Assembly (NCBI GenBank): GCA_030695565.1 | Contig: JAUYRZ010000042.1 | Span: forward strand, 87,879-151,878 | DNA length: 64,000 nt | Source of the DNA: Archangium sp. | GTDB taxonomy: Bacteria > Myxococcota > Myxococcia > Myxococcales > Myxococcaceae | Reading direction: 5' to 3' | In this document: piece after piece, positions 1-10,078 of the stretch | How positions within the stretch are numbered: position 1 is the first letter of the stretch | How the letters are laid out: every line of letters starts with the position of its first letter | The notes under the pieces: generated by a model | Database searches by the model: none | What the model saw: the letters and a program-made list of their open reading frames with translations, nothing else | What the model was told of the DNA's origin: nothing | Translations under genes and position numbers: made by a program

Positions 1-19
1 GTTTCGCTCTGGGAGAATT

Positions 20-76
20 CTGTCCGCCCTCTCCCCAACCCTCTCCCCCTCGGGGCCCTCGGGGAGAGGGGGACAG
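20..76. repeat. Palindromic CCCTCTCCCC/GGGGAGAGGG intergenic repeat
   Basis: CTGTCC at 20-25 pairs with GGACAG at 71-76, and CCCTCTCCCC (40-49) pairs with GGGGAGAGGG (61-70). It lies just past the 3' end of the minus-strand protease gene. Related hairpins occur at 12946, 20845 and 32148, each beside a gene 3' end, so a transcription terminator role is likely (inference). Confidence 0.6.
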
Positions 77-103
77 TTGGTGGAGTTGGCGGTTGATCCG
101 AGC

Positions 104-1864
104 TCAGTTCGTGGTCATCACGTTGTCGTAGAGCTTCTGGAACTCTTCGAGCTTCATCTTGAACACGCCGTCGTTCGCGCCATTGCCCGCGGGCTCCGAC
201 TCGCCCCAGGGATTGCGGATGATCAAGATGCGATCGGCCCCGACCTTCTCGTAACCGAGGATCGAGTACGCGTGATCGCCGAACACGCCGGTGTTCGCGT
301 AGTTCACCGGCCCGCCGTCATCGTGCGTGCCCGCCGCGACCGGCTTCTTCGCGTCGAGGGCCGTGGTGATGGTGCGCCACACGCTGTCGGGGTTACCCGC
401 GGCGTTGGTCGAGCGGCCCTGCGCGCCGGTGAAGTCTTCGAACACGTCAGCCGATGAGCCGCCGTTGCCGATCGCGTCGTAGCTGCCCTTCCACTGCGCG
501 TAGGCCTTCTCGATGATCGGGTACCACATCTCCATCTTGGTGGGCTCGGAGCTGTTCGAGCTGTGGCCGTACAGCGGGCCGCCGTACGAGCGCGCGTACA
601 GCTCGCCGTCGACCTTCACCGCAACGTCCTTGGTGCGTCCGGTCGCCCAGTCGCGCTCCTTGAAGGTCACGGTGTACGTGCCGTCGCCGTTGGCCTTCAC
701 CATGTTCTGAATGAGGTCGGGGTTCATCTGCGCGATCGAGGCGACCGCGGCGGGGAAGTAGCAGTTGCCGATCTGCCCCTGCTGCGCGTCACCGGCCTTC
801 ACGCCGTCGGCGAAGAGCGGCCCGGTGAACAGCTTCTTGCCGAACTTCGGCGTGCCGTCCGCGTTCATCTCGTCCTTGTGGAGCGCGGGGTCGGGGAGAA
901 CGTCTCCGCCCGTGGTGCCACCCGGCACCGAGACGTTGCCCACCGAGGTGCGGAAGTCGGTGTTGTTGATTCCGTCTGAGGCGGCCACCGCGAAGGTGTC
1001 GCCGGCCTTGCCCTTGAGCTGCACGCCCGCGGGGAAGGTGCCTTCACCGTTGAGGGTGACGACCTGCTTCTCACCGGTGCGTGCGTTGGTGAACTGCACC
1101 TTCGCGCCCGGCTCGGAGATCTGGCGGCTGCCGTTGATGTTCTCGACGCCGATGGTGCCGTTGGCGCCCGCCGTGAGGCCGATGCGGAAGACGGCGACCT
1201 GGGCATTGCGCGTGTCGGCGGTCTCGGCGGTGTTGGCCTTGATGTTCACCCAGTCGGAGGTGGTGCCATCGGCGTAGCGCGCGCGCATGCGGATGACGTC
1301 GCCTTCCTTCATCGCCATGTCGCCTTGCAGCTTCGCGCCGGTGAACTTGCCGGTCGCGTCGGCCTTGCCGATCACGAAGGTGTCATCGGTGTGGTAGCGC
1401 CCGCTGGGCGCGGTGGTCAGGTTGATCGCCTCGATGGTTGCGCCTGCCTTGGTCAGGCCGGAGATGCCGTTCGCCTGATCAGTGCTGATCTTGAAGTTGG
1501 GCACGCCGACTTCGCCACCCGGCGTGGGGCCTGGAGGCGGCGTGGTGCGGCCGAGCACGGCGCCGAGGAAGTCTTTGGCCGACGGCTCGAGCGGCACGGT
1601 GCCGGCGTCGAGAATGGAAGCGAGGTCCTTCTTCTCGGCTGCCGACAGGCCCTTCTTGGCGATCTCGACCTGCTGATCTCTCGAGACGCCCGGCTTCTTG
1701 AGCTCGGTGAGGGTCTTCGCTGCAGACCAGCCGCTGCGATCGCCGATCTCCGCCAGGATCTGCAGCGCCTGCTCGGCGCCCAGCTTCAGGTTCGGGTTGG
1801 TGCGCTTCTGCGCTTCGAACGACGCATACAGAGTGGCCAGCTTGCGGTCGGTGATCGTGGGCAT
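104..1864 (-). CDS. Calpain-family cysteine protease-like protein
   Basis: This 586-residue protein carries a C-terminal papain-fold domain of the calpain (C2) family. The catalytic triad is visible as Cys368 in QIGNCYF, His531 in GDHAYSILGY and Asn551 in IRNPWG. The first ~105 residues are helical and charged, followed by a Pro/Gly linker (TTPPPGPTPGG). Residues ~120-320 form a beta-rich region that I do not assign to a named domain. No signal peptide is visible at this start. It is a single minus-strand gene with a terminator-like palindrome just past its stop. Proteolytic activity is inferred from the intact triad; the substrate is unknown. The family call is strong, the biological role open. 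Confidence 0.88.
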   Translation of the reverse strand: MPTITDRKLATLYASFEAQKRTNPNLKLGAEQALQILAEIGDRSGWSAAKTLTELKKPGVSRDQQVEIAKKGLSAAEKKDLASILDAGTVPLEPSAKDFLGAVLGRTTPPPGPTPGGEVGVPNFKISTDQANGISGLTKAGATIEAINLTTAPSGRYHTDDTFVIGKADATGKFTGAKLQGDMAMKEGDVIRMRARYADGTTSDWVNIKANTAETADTRNAQVAVFRIGLTAGANGTIGVENINGSRQISEPGAKVQFTNARTGEKQVVTLNGEGTFPAGVQLKGKAGDTFAVAASDGINNTDFRTSVGNVSVPGGTTGGDVLPDPALHKDEMNADGTPKFGKKLFTGPLFADGVKAGDAQQGQIGNCYFPAAVASIAQMNPDLIQNMVKANGDGTYTVTFKERDWATGRTKDVAVKVDGELYARSYGGPLYGHSSNSSEPTKMEMWYPIIEKAYAQWKGSYDAIGNGGSSADVFEDFTGAQGRSTNAAGNPDSVWRTITTALDAKKPVAAGTHDDGGPVNYANTGVFGDHAYSILGYEKVGADRILIIRNPWGESEPAGNGANDGVFKMKLEEFQKLYDNVMTTN

Positions 1865-2023
1865 GGTGGTCGTCCTGGAGGGCAGTAAGGGTAAGTGCCG
1901 AATTGTCGTACATCGGCCTACGCAGTTGCGTGGGAGCGGAAGAAAGTCTGAACGGGGCGGTCAAGTCCCGTCAAGTCGCTGGAATTTCAAGGGTTGACGC
2001 ACCGGTTCAGGCACGGCCCGGCT

Positions 2024-5000
2024 TCAGTTCACCGTGACGTTCGCGTCGGCAGACACCGAGCCTTGCGTGGCGGAGATCTGCGCGCTGCCCGCCGCGATGC
2101 CGGTGACCAGGCCCTCACTGCCGCTCGCGTTGCTGACCTGCGCCACGCCCGGCGCCGAGCTGCTCCAGGTAGCCGTCGACGTGAGGTCCTGCGAAGAGCC
2201 ATCGCTGAAGTAGCCGGTGGCGGTGAGCTGCGTGCTGCCCGCGACGTTGATCGTGACGGAAGATGACGAGAGGCTCATCGCCACCAGCACCGCGGGCGTG
2301 ACGGCGTGCGAGGCGGCCCCGGTGACGCCCTGGTACGTCGCGCTCACCGTGACGTTGCCCGTGCCCACGGTCGAGAGCAGCCCGCGGCTGCCATCGGCGT
2401 TCGATACGATCGCCACCGAGGCGTCGTCGGTGGTCCACGTCGCGAGCCCGGTGATCACCTGGGTGGTGCCGTCGTTGTACGTGCCGATGGCGATGAACTG
2501 CCGGCTGTAGCCGAGCGCCGTGCCGCCGGAAGCCGGGGTGAGCGCGATGCTGGTGAGCGCGTTCTGAATGACGACCAGGTTCGCCGCGGCGCTGAAGCCA
2601 CCGAACGAGGCGCTGATCGAGGTGACGCCGGTGCTCAACGTGGTGGCCAGGCCGTGGCTGCCATTCGCGTTCGAGATGGTGGCGACCGCCTGGTTCGACG
2701 AGCTCCACGCGACCTGGGTGGTGAGGTTCTGCGTGCTCGCGTCGGTGTACGTGCCGGTCGCGACGTACTGGCGCACCGAGCCGAGCGACGCGGTGCTGCC
2801 CGTCGGGCTGATGCCGAGTTGGCTGAGCTGCGCGGCGGTGACGGTGAACGGGGTGCTCCCGGTGATGCCCGAGAGCGTGGCCGAGACGGTGACCGCTCCG
2901 ATGGCGGGCGTGCTGCCCAGGCCGCGGCTGCCGTTCGCGTTGGAGAGCGAGACCTTCGCCGGGTCTGAGCTGGCCCACGTCACGCTGCTGGTGAGCTCAG
3001 CGGTGCTGCCGTCGGAGAACACGCCCATCGCGACGAACTGCTGCGTGAGGCCCTTGGGGCGCGAGACGTTCTGCGGGGTGACCTGCAGTTGCTGCAGCAC
3101 CGCCGCGGTCACGACGAGGGTGACCTGGCCACTGATGGCTCCGACGGTCGCGGTGATGATCACCGTGCCGGATCGAGAGGTGCTGATCACCCCCGCCGAC
3201 ACCGTGGCGATCGAGACATCGGAGCTGCTCCAGCTCGCGCTCGCGCTCAGGTTCTGCGTGCTGGAGTCGGAATAGAGCCCGGTGGCGGTGAGCGAGGTGC
3301 CCAGGCCCGCGGCCACGGAAGGCGAAGGCGGGGTGAGGGTGAGCTGCTGCAGCACCGCGGGCGTCACGGTGAGCTGCGTCGTTCCCGAGAACGAGCCCTG
3401 CGTGGCGGTGATCGTCGTGGCGCCCGGGTCGAGCGCCTGCACGAGGCCTTCGCTGCCGGCCCCGTTCGAGACCTGCGCGCGGGTGGCGTCGCTGCTCAGC
3501 CACATCACCTGCGCGGAGAGATCGGCCGTGGAGCCGTCGGTGTACACGCCCGTCGCGACGAGCTGCAGCGTGAGGCCCCGCGGCACCGAAGGACTTCCCG
3601 GCGTGACGCCGATCGACACCAGCATCGCGGCGGTGACCGTGAGTGAAGAGGCGCCGCTGATGCTCCCCAGCGAGGCCGAGAGGGTGGTGGTGCCGAGGCC
3701 CATCGCGAGCGCGCGGCCGCGGCTGCCGTCGGTGTTCGAGATGCTGGCGATGGCGCCATCACCAGCGCTCCACGTCACCTGCGACGTGAGGTCGCGCGTG
3801 CTGCCGTCGCTGAAGGTACCGGTGGCGGCGAATTGCAAGGACAGCCCCTTGGCGATCGACGGCGTGACCGGGGTCACCGCGATGCTGGTCAACGACGCCG
3901 GCGTGACCGTCAAGGTGGCGCTCGCCAGGAAGCCCTGCAACGAGGCCGAGATGGTGGTGACGCCTTCGAGCAGCGCGGTGGCCTGGCCCCGGCTTCCGGC
4001 CGCGTTGGAGACCGTGGCGATGTTCGGCGCTGAACTGCTCCACGTGGCGGCTTCACTCACGGGCGTGGTGCTGCCATCGGAGAAGTGCCCAATCGCCACG
4101 AAGTTCTGCTGCAGACCTTTGGGGACGGACGAGGGGGAAGGCGCGAGCTCGATCGATTCGAGCAGCGCCGCGGAGACCACGAAGTTCACCTGGCCCGTGA
4201 CGTTGAGCGCCTGCGCTGAGATCAGCACCGACCCCTGGGTGCGCGCGCTCACCAGGCCGAGGCTGGAGACGGTGGCCTTCGAGGGATCCGCGCTCGACCA
4301 GCTGACGAAGTCCGTGAACGGTTGCGTGCTGCCATCAGAGAAGAGGCCGGTCGCCGCGAGGGGCCGCGTGAAGCCCGCGGCTGCGGTGGCCATGGAGGGG
4401 GTGACCTGAATGCTCACCAGGTTCGCGTTGGTGATGGTGAGCGGCGCGCTGCCCGCGACCCCCGCGCAGGTGGCGGTGATCACCACCACGCCCGGGGAGA
4501 TCGCCGAGACCCGCCCGCGCGTGCCCGCCGCGTTGGAGACCGTGGCGATGGGCCCGCCGCTGGTCCAGGTGCAGCTCGAGGTGATGTCCTGCGTACCGCC
4601 GTCGCTCCACACGCCGGTGGCGATCAGGGTGATGCGCGTCTCCTTCGCGATGCGCGGTTGCGGCGGAGAGATCTGCACCTCGGCCAACGTGGCGGCCGTC
4701 ACCACCGCGGTCGTGCTGCCGGTGGTGTCGCCGAACGCCGCGCTCACCACCGCGGAGCCCTGGCTCGACGCGGTGGCCAGACCCGCGAGCCCCGCCGCGT
4801 TCGATACGCTGAGCACGGCAGAGACGGAGCTGCTCCAGGTGACCTGTGTGCTGAGGTTCTGTGCGGAGCCATCGCTGTACCGGCCGGTGGCGACGAAACG
4901 TTGGGTCGCGCCGAGCGGAATCGAGGGCGAGGTCGGCGTCACCTCGATGGTCATCAACGTCGCAGGAGAAACGGTGACCAGGCTCGAGGCGCTCTGAGCA

Positions 5001-7423
5001 CCGAGCTGCGCCTGCACCGTCGCGCTGCCGGTGGTGAGCGCGGTGAGCGCGCCGTGACTTCCCGGAGCGCTGGAGACCGCCACGATCGCGGCGTCCGTGC
5101 TGGTCCAGGTGGCCTGCGTGGTGACGTCGGCGTTGGTGCCGTCGCTCCAGGTCGCTTCGACGGAGAGCTGGCCGAGGGTGCCGCGCGCCAGGGTGAGGGC
5201 CGCGGGGTTGATCGAGAGCCCGATCAGCTGCGCGGGCGTGATGGTGACGTTGGCCTGCGCCGTGAGGCCCATCGCGCTGGCGACCAGCCTGGTGGTGCCT
5301 GCCGAGCGGCCGGTGACGCGCGCGAACTGAGGCTCGAGCGCGACGGTGGCGATGGTGGAAGACAGCGTGCTGAAGGTGGTCTGCGCGGTGACGTCTTGCG
5401 AGGTGCCATCGCTGTAGGTGGCGACGGCGTTGAAGCCGCGGGTGAGGCCGACCGCGATGGTCGCGCTCGAGGGGCTCAGCTCGAGCGCGGTGGGCGCCGC
5501 GTCGGTGACCACCACCGAGCCGGTGCCGGTGATGGCCGCGAGTTGAGCGGTGAGTTGAGTGGTGCCCAGAGAGAGCGCGCGCACCTCCCCCTCGGTGCCC
5601 GGTGCGTTGGAGACCGAGGCGACCGAAGGCGCGCTGCTCGACCAGGTCACCTGGGTGGTGAGGTCGGCGGTGGTGCCGTCGGAGAACCGGCCGGTCGCCC
5701 CGAAACGAACGCTGACGCCGAGTGGAATTCGGGTGGAGAGCGGGCTCAGGTCGATCGCGGTGAGCACTGCCGCGCTGACGGTGACCTGCGTGCTGCCCGA
5801 CTTGCCACCCACGCTGGCGCGCACGTCGGCGCTGCCTTGAGACAGCGCGTTCACTTCACCGCGGTTGGCGCCCTGGCTGGACACGGCCACGCGCGAAGCG
5901 TCGCTGCTCGTCCACGTGGCCTGCGCGGTGAGGTCCTGCGTGGTGCCGTCGGTGAAGAGGCCGGTGGCGGTGAAGGCGCGCGTGGTGCCGCGAGGCAGGG
6001 TGGGCGCGATCGGCGTCACCTGCACCGAGGCCAATGCCGCTGCTGAGATGGTCAGGCTGGTGCGCGCGATCACGCCCGCGAAGGTGGCGTTCACTTCGGT
6101 CACGCCTTCGTGGGTCGCGGTGATGCGGCCTTCCGTACCGCTCGCGTTGGAGCTGGTGGCGAGCGACGTGTCGGCCACCCGCCACACCACCAGGCGCGTC
6201 AGATCCTGCTGCGTGGCGTCGCTGAAGGTGGCGATGGCGGTGACGTCGAGCGTCAGTCCACGCGCGACCACGGCGGGGCTGGGGCGCAGCTCGAGGGTGG
6301 TGAGGGTGGCGGTGGTGATCTGCAGCTCCCGGCTGACGCGAATGGAGCCCAGGCTCACGGCGAGCTGCGCGCGGCCGACACCCAACGCGTTCACCAGGCC
6401 CGCTGTCACGGAGAACACCGCCGGGTTGCTCGAGGTCCAGCTCACCTGGCTGCTCAAGTCGGCGGTGGTGCCGTCGGAGAACGTGCCGGTGGCGGTGAAA
6501 CGTTGGCTGGTGCCGTTGGCCAGCGTCGTCGACGCGGGGCCCAGCTCGAGCGTGAGCAGGCGCGCCACGGTGACGGTGCCTTCGCTGCCGCCGCTCTTTC
6601 CGGCGATGGAGGCGGTGATGCGCGCGGTGCCCTGGGCGCGGGCAGCGACCAGGCCCTGCTCACCGGGGAGCTCGGACACGAAGGCGATCTGCGACGCACT
6701 GGAGCGCCAGGCCGCCTGGGTGGTGATGTCCAGCGAGCTGCCATCGCTCAACAACGCGGTGGCGGTGAGCTGGGCGGTGATGCCGATGGGCAGGGTGAAG
6801 GTGGCGGGCTGCACGTCGATCGACTCCACCCGGGCGTTGGTGACGTCGACGGGCGCGGTGACCACCAGGCCCTGCACCGAGGCCGAGATGGTGAGCGCCC
6901 CGGGCACGCGGCCGATCACCGCTGCGTTCTCCACGCTCGCGAGGTTCGGGCTCGAGCTGCTCCAGATCGCCTCGGCCGTGACGTCTTGTTTGCTGCCGTC
7001 GCTGCGAATGGCCGTCACCTTCAAAGGCACGCTCAGGCCGACCGGCAAGACGGGGTGTGGCGGATCGAGCTGCAGCTCGCGGAGCGCGGCGTCGATCACC
7101 ACCAGCGAGCGGGTGACGTTCTTTCCTCCGAAGCGGGCGCGCACCACGGTCTGGCCAGAAGCGAGGCCGGTGACGAGGCCCTTGTCCTCTTCAGACGCCG
7201 AGCCCACGAAGGTGTCGTCGACCGACCAGAGCGCCTCGGCGGTGACGTCGCGCACCTGGCCGTCGGTGAAGAGGGCGGTGGCCACGAACTGCACGGTCTC
7301 TCCCCGGGGAAGCCGGGCGAGATCGGGCGAGAGGGCCAACGAGCTGAGCTCGACGGGGGGCTTGGGGCAGCCGGTCAACGCCAGCAGCGCCACGGCACTC
7401 AGCAGAGAGATCGGGTTCTTCAT
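2024..7423 (-). CDS. Giant lipoprotein with 20 tandem bacterial Ig-like (BIG2-type) domains
   Basis: The 1799-residue product starts with a lipoprotein signal (hydrophobic stretch, then LTGC), so it is probably lipid-anchored. The rest is a tandem array of about 20 repeats of ~85-90 residues. Each carries a motif such as FSDGSTADLT or YTDGSTQNLT followed by WSS(S/A)xPxVAxVS, typical of bacterial Ig-like group 2 domains. By counting the SDG/TDG motifs I find 20 units. No catalytic domain is visible, so it is likely a long surface stalk or adhesin (inference). GGGAG lies about 8 nt before the ATG. The large overlapping ORFs on the plus strand across this gene are shadows of the repeat array. 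Confidence 0.88.
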   Translation of the reverse strand: MKNPISLLSAVALLALTGCPKPPVELSSLALSPDLARLPRGETVQFVATALFTDGQVRDVTAEALWSVDDTFVGSASEEDKGLVTGLASGQTVVRARFGGKNVTRSLVVIDAALRELQLDPPHPVLPVGLSVPLKVTAIRSDGSKQDVTAEAIWSSSSPNLASVENAAVIGRVPGALTISASVQGLVVTAPVDVTNARVESIDVQPATFTLPIGITAQLTATALLSDGSSLDITTQAAWRSSASQIAFVSELPGEQGLVAARAQGTARITASIAGKSGGSEGTVTVARLLTLELGPASTTLANGTSQRFTATGTFSDGTTADLSSQVSWTSSNPAVFSVTAGLVNALGVGRAQLAVSLGSIRVSRELQITTATLTTLELRPSPAVVARGLTLDVTAIATFSDATQQDLTRLVVWRVADTSLATSSNASGTEGRITATHEGVTEVNATFAGVIARTSLTISAAALASVQVTPIAPTLPRGTTRAFTATGLFTDGTTQDLTAQATWTSSDASRVAVSSQGANRGEVNALSQGSADVRASVGGKSGSTQVTVSAAVLTAIDLSPLSTRIPLGVSVRFGATGRFSDGTTADLTTQVTWSSSAPSVASVSNAPGTEGEVRALSLGTTQLTAQLAAITGTGSVVVTDAAPTALELSPSSATIAVGLTRGFNAVATYSDGTSQDVTAQTTFSTLSSTIATVALEPQFARVTGRSAGTTRLVASAMGLTAQANVTITPAQLIGLSINPAALTLARGTLGQLSVEATWSDGTNADVTTQATWTSTDAAIVAVSSAPGSHGALTALTTGSATVQAQLGAQSASSLVTVSPATLMTIEVTPTSPSIPLGATQRFVATGRYSDGSAQNLSTQVTWSSSVSAVLSVSNAAGLAGLATASSQGSAVVSAAFGDTTGSTTAVVTAATLAEVQISPPQPRIAKETRITLIATGVWSDGGTQDITSSCTWTSGGPIATVSNAAGTRGRVSAISPGVVVITATCAGVAGSAPLTITNANLVSIQVTPSMATAAAGFTRPLAATGLFSDGSTQPFTDFVSWSSADPSKATVSSLGLVSARTQGSVLISAQALNVTGQVNFVVSAALLESIELAPSPSSVPKGLQQNFVAIGHFSDGSTTPVSEAATWSSSAPNIATVSNAAGSRGQATALLEGVTTISASLQGFLASATLTVTPASLTSIAVTPVTPSIAKGLSLQFAATGTFSDGSTRDLTSQVTWSAGDGAIASISNTDGSRGRALAMGLGTTTLSASLGSISGASSLTVTAAMLVSIGVTPGSPSVPRGLTLQLVATGVYTDGSTADLSAQVMWLSSDATRAQVSNGAGSEGLVQALDPGATTITATQGSFSGTTQLTVTPAVLQQLTLTPPSPSVAAGLGTSLTATGLYSDSSTQNLSASASWSSSDVSIATVSAGVISTSRSGTVIITATVGAISGQVTLVVTAAVLQQLQVTPQNVSRPKGLTQQFVAMGVFSDGSTAELTSSVTWASSDPAKVSLSNANGSRGLGSTPAIGAVTVSATLSGITGSTPFTVTAAQLSQLGISPTGSTASLGSVRQYVATGTYTDASTQNLTTQVAWSSSNQAVATISNANGSHGLATTLSTGVTSISASFGGFSAAANLVVIQNALTSIALTPASGGTALGYSRQFIAIGTYNDGTTQVITGLATWTTDDASVAIVSNADGSRGLLSTVGTGNVTVSATYQGVTGAASHAVTPAVLVAMSLSSSSVTINVAGSTQLTATGYFSDGSSQDLTSTATWSSSAPGVAQVSNASGSEGLVTGIAAGSAQISATQGSVSADANVTVN

Positions 7424-7554
7424 GGGTGAAACTCCCGTTCGGGCACACCAGTCGCCCGGGTCGCACCCGTTTCACCCGCCGCGCCAGCCCGGGACTGCGT
7501 AGTTGCGACCGGTTGCAGGGGGCGGCCCTGGGTCAAACTGTGGGGAGGGGGTAT

Positions 7555-7569
7555 GTCTCCAGTGGAGAC
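7555..7569. promoter_or_regulatory. Perfect 15-bp palindrome upstream of fadN-like gene
   Basis: GTCTCCA-G-TGGAGAC is a perfect 7-bp inverted repeat around one base. It sits in the 244-nt region between the divergent lipoprotein and beta-oxidation genes. A TTGACG hexamer follows at 7591-7596, so the palindrome could be an operator for the fad operon. No known fatty-acid regulator site is recognised. Confidence 0.4.
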
Positions 7570-7667
7570 TCTTTGCTTTTCGAGGCCGATTTGACGGCCT
7601 TTCCGCGAACGCTGGGCTAAGAATCCGCGCCGTCGTCGGCAGTTTCCTCACACCTCTGGAGTTCCCT

Positions 7668-10058
7668 TTGAGCTTCCGCATCCGCAAGGCCGCCGTTCTC
7701 GGCGCCGGAGTGATGGGCAGCGGCATCGCTGCACACCTCGCGAACGCTGGCATCCCCGTCATCCTCCTCGACATCGTCCCGCCCAACCCCGCGCCCGGTG
7801 AGAAGACCGACGGCAAGGCGTTCCGGAACAAGTTCGCGATCAGCGCGCTTCAGAACCTGCGCAAGCAGAAACCCGCGCCGTTGATGACGGAGCGTGCGCT
7901 CTCGCTCATCGAGATCGGCAACTTCGACGACGACCTGAAGCGTGTCGGCGAGTGCGACTGGGTCGTGGAGGTGATCAAAGAAGACATCAAGCTCAAGAAC
8001 GGCCTGTTCGCCAAGCTCGAGCCGCTGGTGAGCAAGACCTGCATCGTCAGCTCGAACACCTCGGGCATGAGCATCGCGGGCATGCTCGATGGCCGCAGCG
8101 ACGACTTCAAGAGCCGCTTCCTGGTGACGCACTTCTTCAACCCCGTGCGCTACATGAAGCTGCTCGAGCTGGTGCCTGGCACGCAGACGAACCCTGCTGT
8201 CATGCAGGCCGTCGCCGAGTTCGGCGAGCGCACCCTGGGCAAGGGCATCGTCTACGGCAAGGACACCACCAACTTCATCGCCAACCGCATCGGCACGTAC
8301 GGAATGATGCGCACCATCCAGCTGATGGAGCAGCACGGCGTCACCATCGAAGAGGTCGACAAGATCTTCGGGCCGGCGATGGGCCGCCCCAAGTCGGCCG
8401 TCTTCCGCACCGCCGACATCGTCGGCCTCGACACGTTCCTGCACGTGACGAAGAATTGTTACGACTCGCTTCCCGCCGACCCCTCGCGCGAGACCTTCAA
8501 GGCGCCCGTCTGGCTCGAGAAGATGGTCGAGAAGAAGATGCTCGGCGACAAGACGGGCAGCGGTTTCTACAAGAAGAACAAAGGCGACGGCGGCAAGGAG
8601 ATCCTCGTCCTCGACCTGAAGACCTTCGAGTACCGCGCGCAGAACAAGGTGCGCTTCGATTCACTGGGCGCTGCCCGTGAAGTGGAAGAGCTGGGCGAGA
8701 AGATCCGCGTGGTGATGGGCGGCGAAGACAAGGCCGCCAAGTTCGCCGAGCAGGTGACCCTCGACACGCTGGCCTACGCGGCGCGCCTGATGGGCGAGAT
8801 CGCCGACGACGTGGTGAACATGGATCGCGCGATGCGTTGGGGCTTCGCGTGGGACATGGGCCCCTTCGAGACCTGGGATGCGTACGGGGTGGAGAAGGGC
8901 GTCAAGCGCATGAAGGAGCTGGGCATTCCGGTCGCCCCCTGGGTCGAGGCGATGCTCGCTTCGGGCCGCACCTCTTTCTATGGGGCCGAGCGCCAGTTCG
9001 ACACGTTCTGGAACGTGACCAGCAAGTCGAGCCGCTACGTGCCGCAGGTCGAGCGCCAGATCACCGTCGAGGGCCTGCGCCGCGCCGGCAAGCTCATCAA
9101 GGGCAACGACTCCGCGTCGCTGCTCGACATGGGCGATGGCATCGCGCTGCTCGCCTTCCACTCCAAGATGAACAGCATCGACACCGCCATCACCGAGCTG
9201 ATGCACGAGTCGGCTGACTGGGCAGAGCGCAACGCGCGCGGCCTGGTCATCGGCAACGACGGCAGCAACTTCTCGGCAGGCGCCAACATCGCCATGCTGC
9301 TGTGGGCCGCCAAAGAAGGTCAGTGGGCCGACATCAAGAAGCTGGTCGGTGACTTCCAGGCCGCCAACCAGCGCATGCGTTACTCGAGCATCCCGGTGGT
9401 GACGGCTCCCTTCCAGCTCGCGCTGGGTGGTGGTTGTGAAGCGACCATGGGCGGCAACACCCAGGTGGCCGCGGCCGAGACGTACATCGGCCTCGTGGAG
9501 TTCGGCGTCGGCCTGATTCCGGGCGGCGGCGGCAACTTGCAGCTGCTGCGCAACCTCTCGGGCATCTACGCGGGGAACAAGGAGATCGACTCCTTCAACT
9601 TCGTGAAGAAGGCCTTCCTCACCATCGGGCTCGCGAAGGTCGCGACCTCGGCGGAAGAGGGCAAGGAGTCGGGGTTCCTCGCGCCCGACGCGTACATCTC
9701 GATGAACCGCGATCACCTGCTCGCCGACGCCAAGGCGCGCGCGTTGGGCATGGCCGAAGCGGGCTTCCGCGCGCCGCGCCAGAGCACGTTCTTCCTGCCC
9801 GGTCGTTCGGGCGCGGCGACCATCGACATGCAGCTCTACGACATGGTGAATAACCACCAGATCAGTGACCACGATCGGCTCATCGGAAAGAAGCTGGGCA
9901 GCGTGCTGACGGGCGGAGACACCTCGCCCACGAACGCGGTGACCGAGCAGCAGCTGCTCGATCTCGAGCTCGAGGCGTTCGTGTCGTTGTGCGGTGAAGC
10001 GAAGACCCAGGATCGGCTCCAGTTCATGCTCGAAAAGGGCAAGCCGCTCCGCAACTGA
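7668..10058 (+). CDS. fadN: FadN-type 3-hydroxyacyl-CoA dehydrogenase / enoyl-CoA hydratase
   Basis: This is a multifunctional beta-oxidation enzyme in the domain order of Bacillus FadN: an NAD-binding hydroxyacyl-CoA dehydrogenase first, enoyl-CoA hydratase last. The Rossmann motif [17 protein letters not shown] is at the extreme N-terminus. The crotonase oxyanion region ([11 protein letters not shown], then ALGGGCEA and GLIPGGGGN) is in the last third. I choose the TTG at 7668 because GGAG lies 6 nt upstream and the Rossmann fold begins right after it, giving 796 residues. The longer ORF from 7503 would add an unlikely N-terminus. The thiolase follows after 20 nt, forming a FadN-FadA pair for steps 2-4 of fatty-acid degradation. 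Confidence 0.93.
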   Translation: MSFRIRKAAVLGAGVMGSGIAAHLANAGIPVILLDIVPPNPAPGEKTDGKAFRNKFAISALQNLRKQKPAPLMTERALSLIEIGNFDDDLKRVGECDWVVEVIKEDIKLKNGLFAKLEPLVSKTCIVSSNTSGMSIAGMLDGRSDDFKSRFLVTHFFNPVRYMKLLELVPGTQTNPAVMQAVAEFGERTLGKGIVYGKDTTNFIANRIGTYGMMRTIQLMEQHGVTIEEVDKIFGPAMGRPKSAVFRTADIVGLDTFLHVTKNCYDSLPADPSRETFKAPVWLEKMVEKKMLGDKTGSGFYKKNKGDGGKEILVLDLKTFEYRAQNKVRFDSLGAAREVEELGEKIRVVMGGEDKAAKFAEQVTLDTLAYAARLMGEIADDVVNMDRAMRWGFAWDMGPFETWDAYGVEKGVKRMKELGIPVAPWVEAMLASGRTSFYGAERQFDTFWNVTSKSSRYVPQVERQITVEGLRRAGKLIKGNDSASLLDMGDGIALLAFHSKMNSIDTAITELMHESADWAERNARGLVIGNDGSNFSAGANIAMLLWAAKEGQWADIKKLVGDFQAANQRMRYSSIPVVTAPFQLALGGGCEATMGGNTQVAAAETYIGLVEFGVGLIPGGGGNLQLLRNLSGIYAGNKEIDSFNFVKKAFLTIGLAKVATSAEEGKESGFLAPDAYISMNRDHLLADAKARALGMAEAGFRAPRQSTFFLPGRSGAATIDMQLYDMVNNHQISDHDRLIGKKLGSVLTGGDTSPTNAVTEQQLLDLELEAFVSLCGEAKTQDRLQFMLEKGKPLRN

Positions 10059-10078
10059 AGAAGAAAGGGACCATCACA

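Noticed and set aside
4322..6046. Long plus-strand ORF across the Ig-repeat gene
   Set aside because: It is Arg/Gly-rich without domains and mirrors the codon pattern of the minus-strand repeats. The same holds for the plus-strand ORF at 5865-7502.
2024..7423. CRISPR-like array in the Ig repeats or in the DAG tracts
   Set aside because: The repeats are coding, imperfect and ~260 bp or ~9 bp long, with no spacer pattern and no cas genes in the window.
7591..7620. TTGACG/GGCTAA promoter for fadN
   Set aside because: The -35 is good, but the -10 candidate is weak and the spacing is 18 bp, so I did not list it as a promoter.
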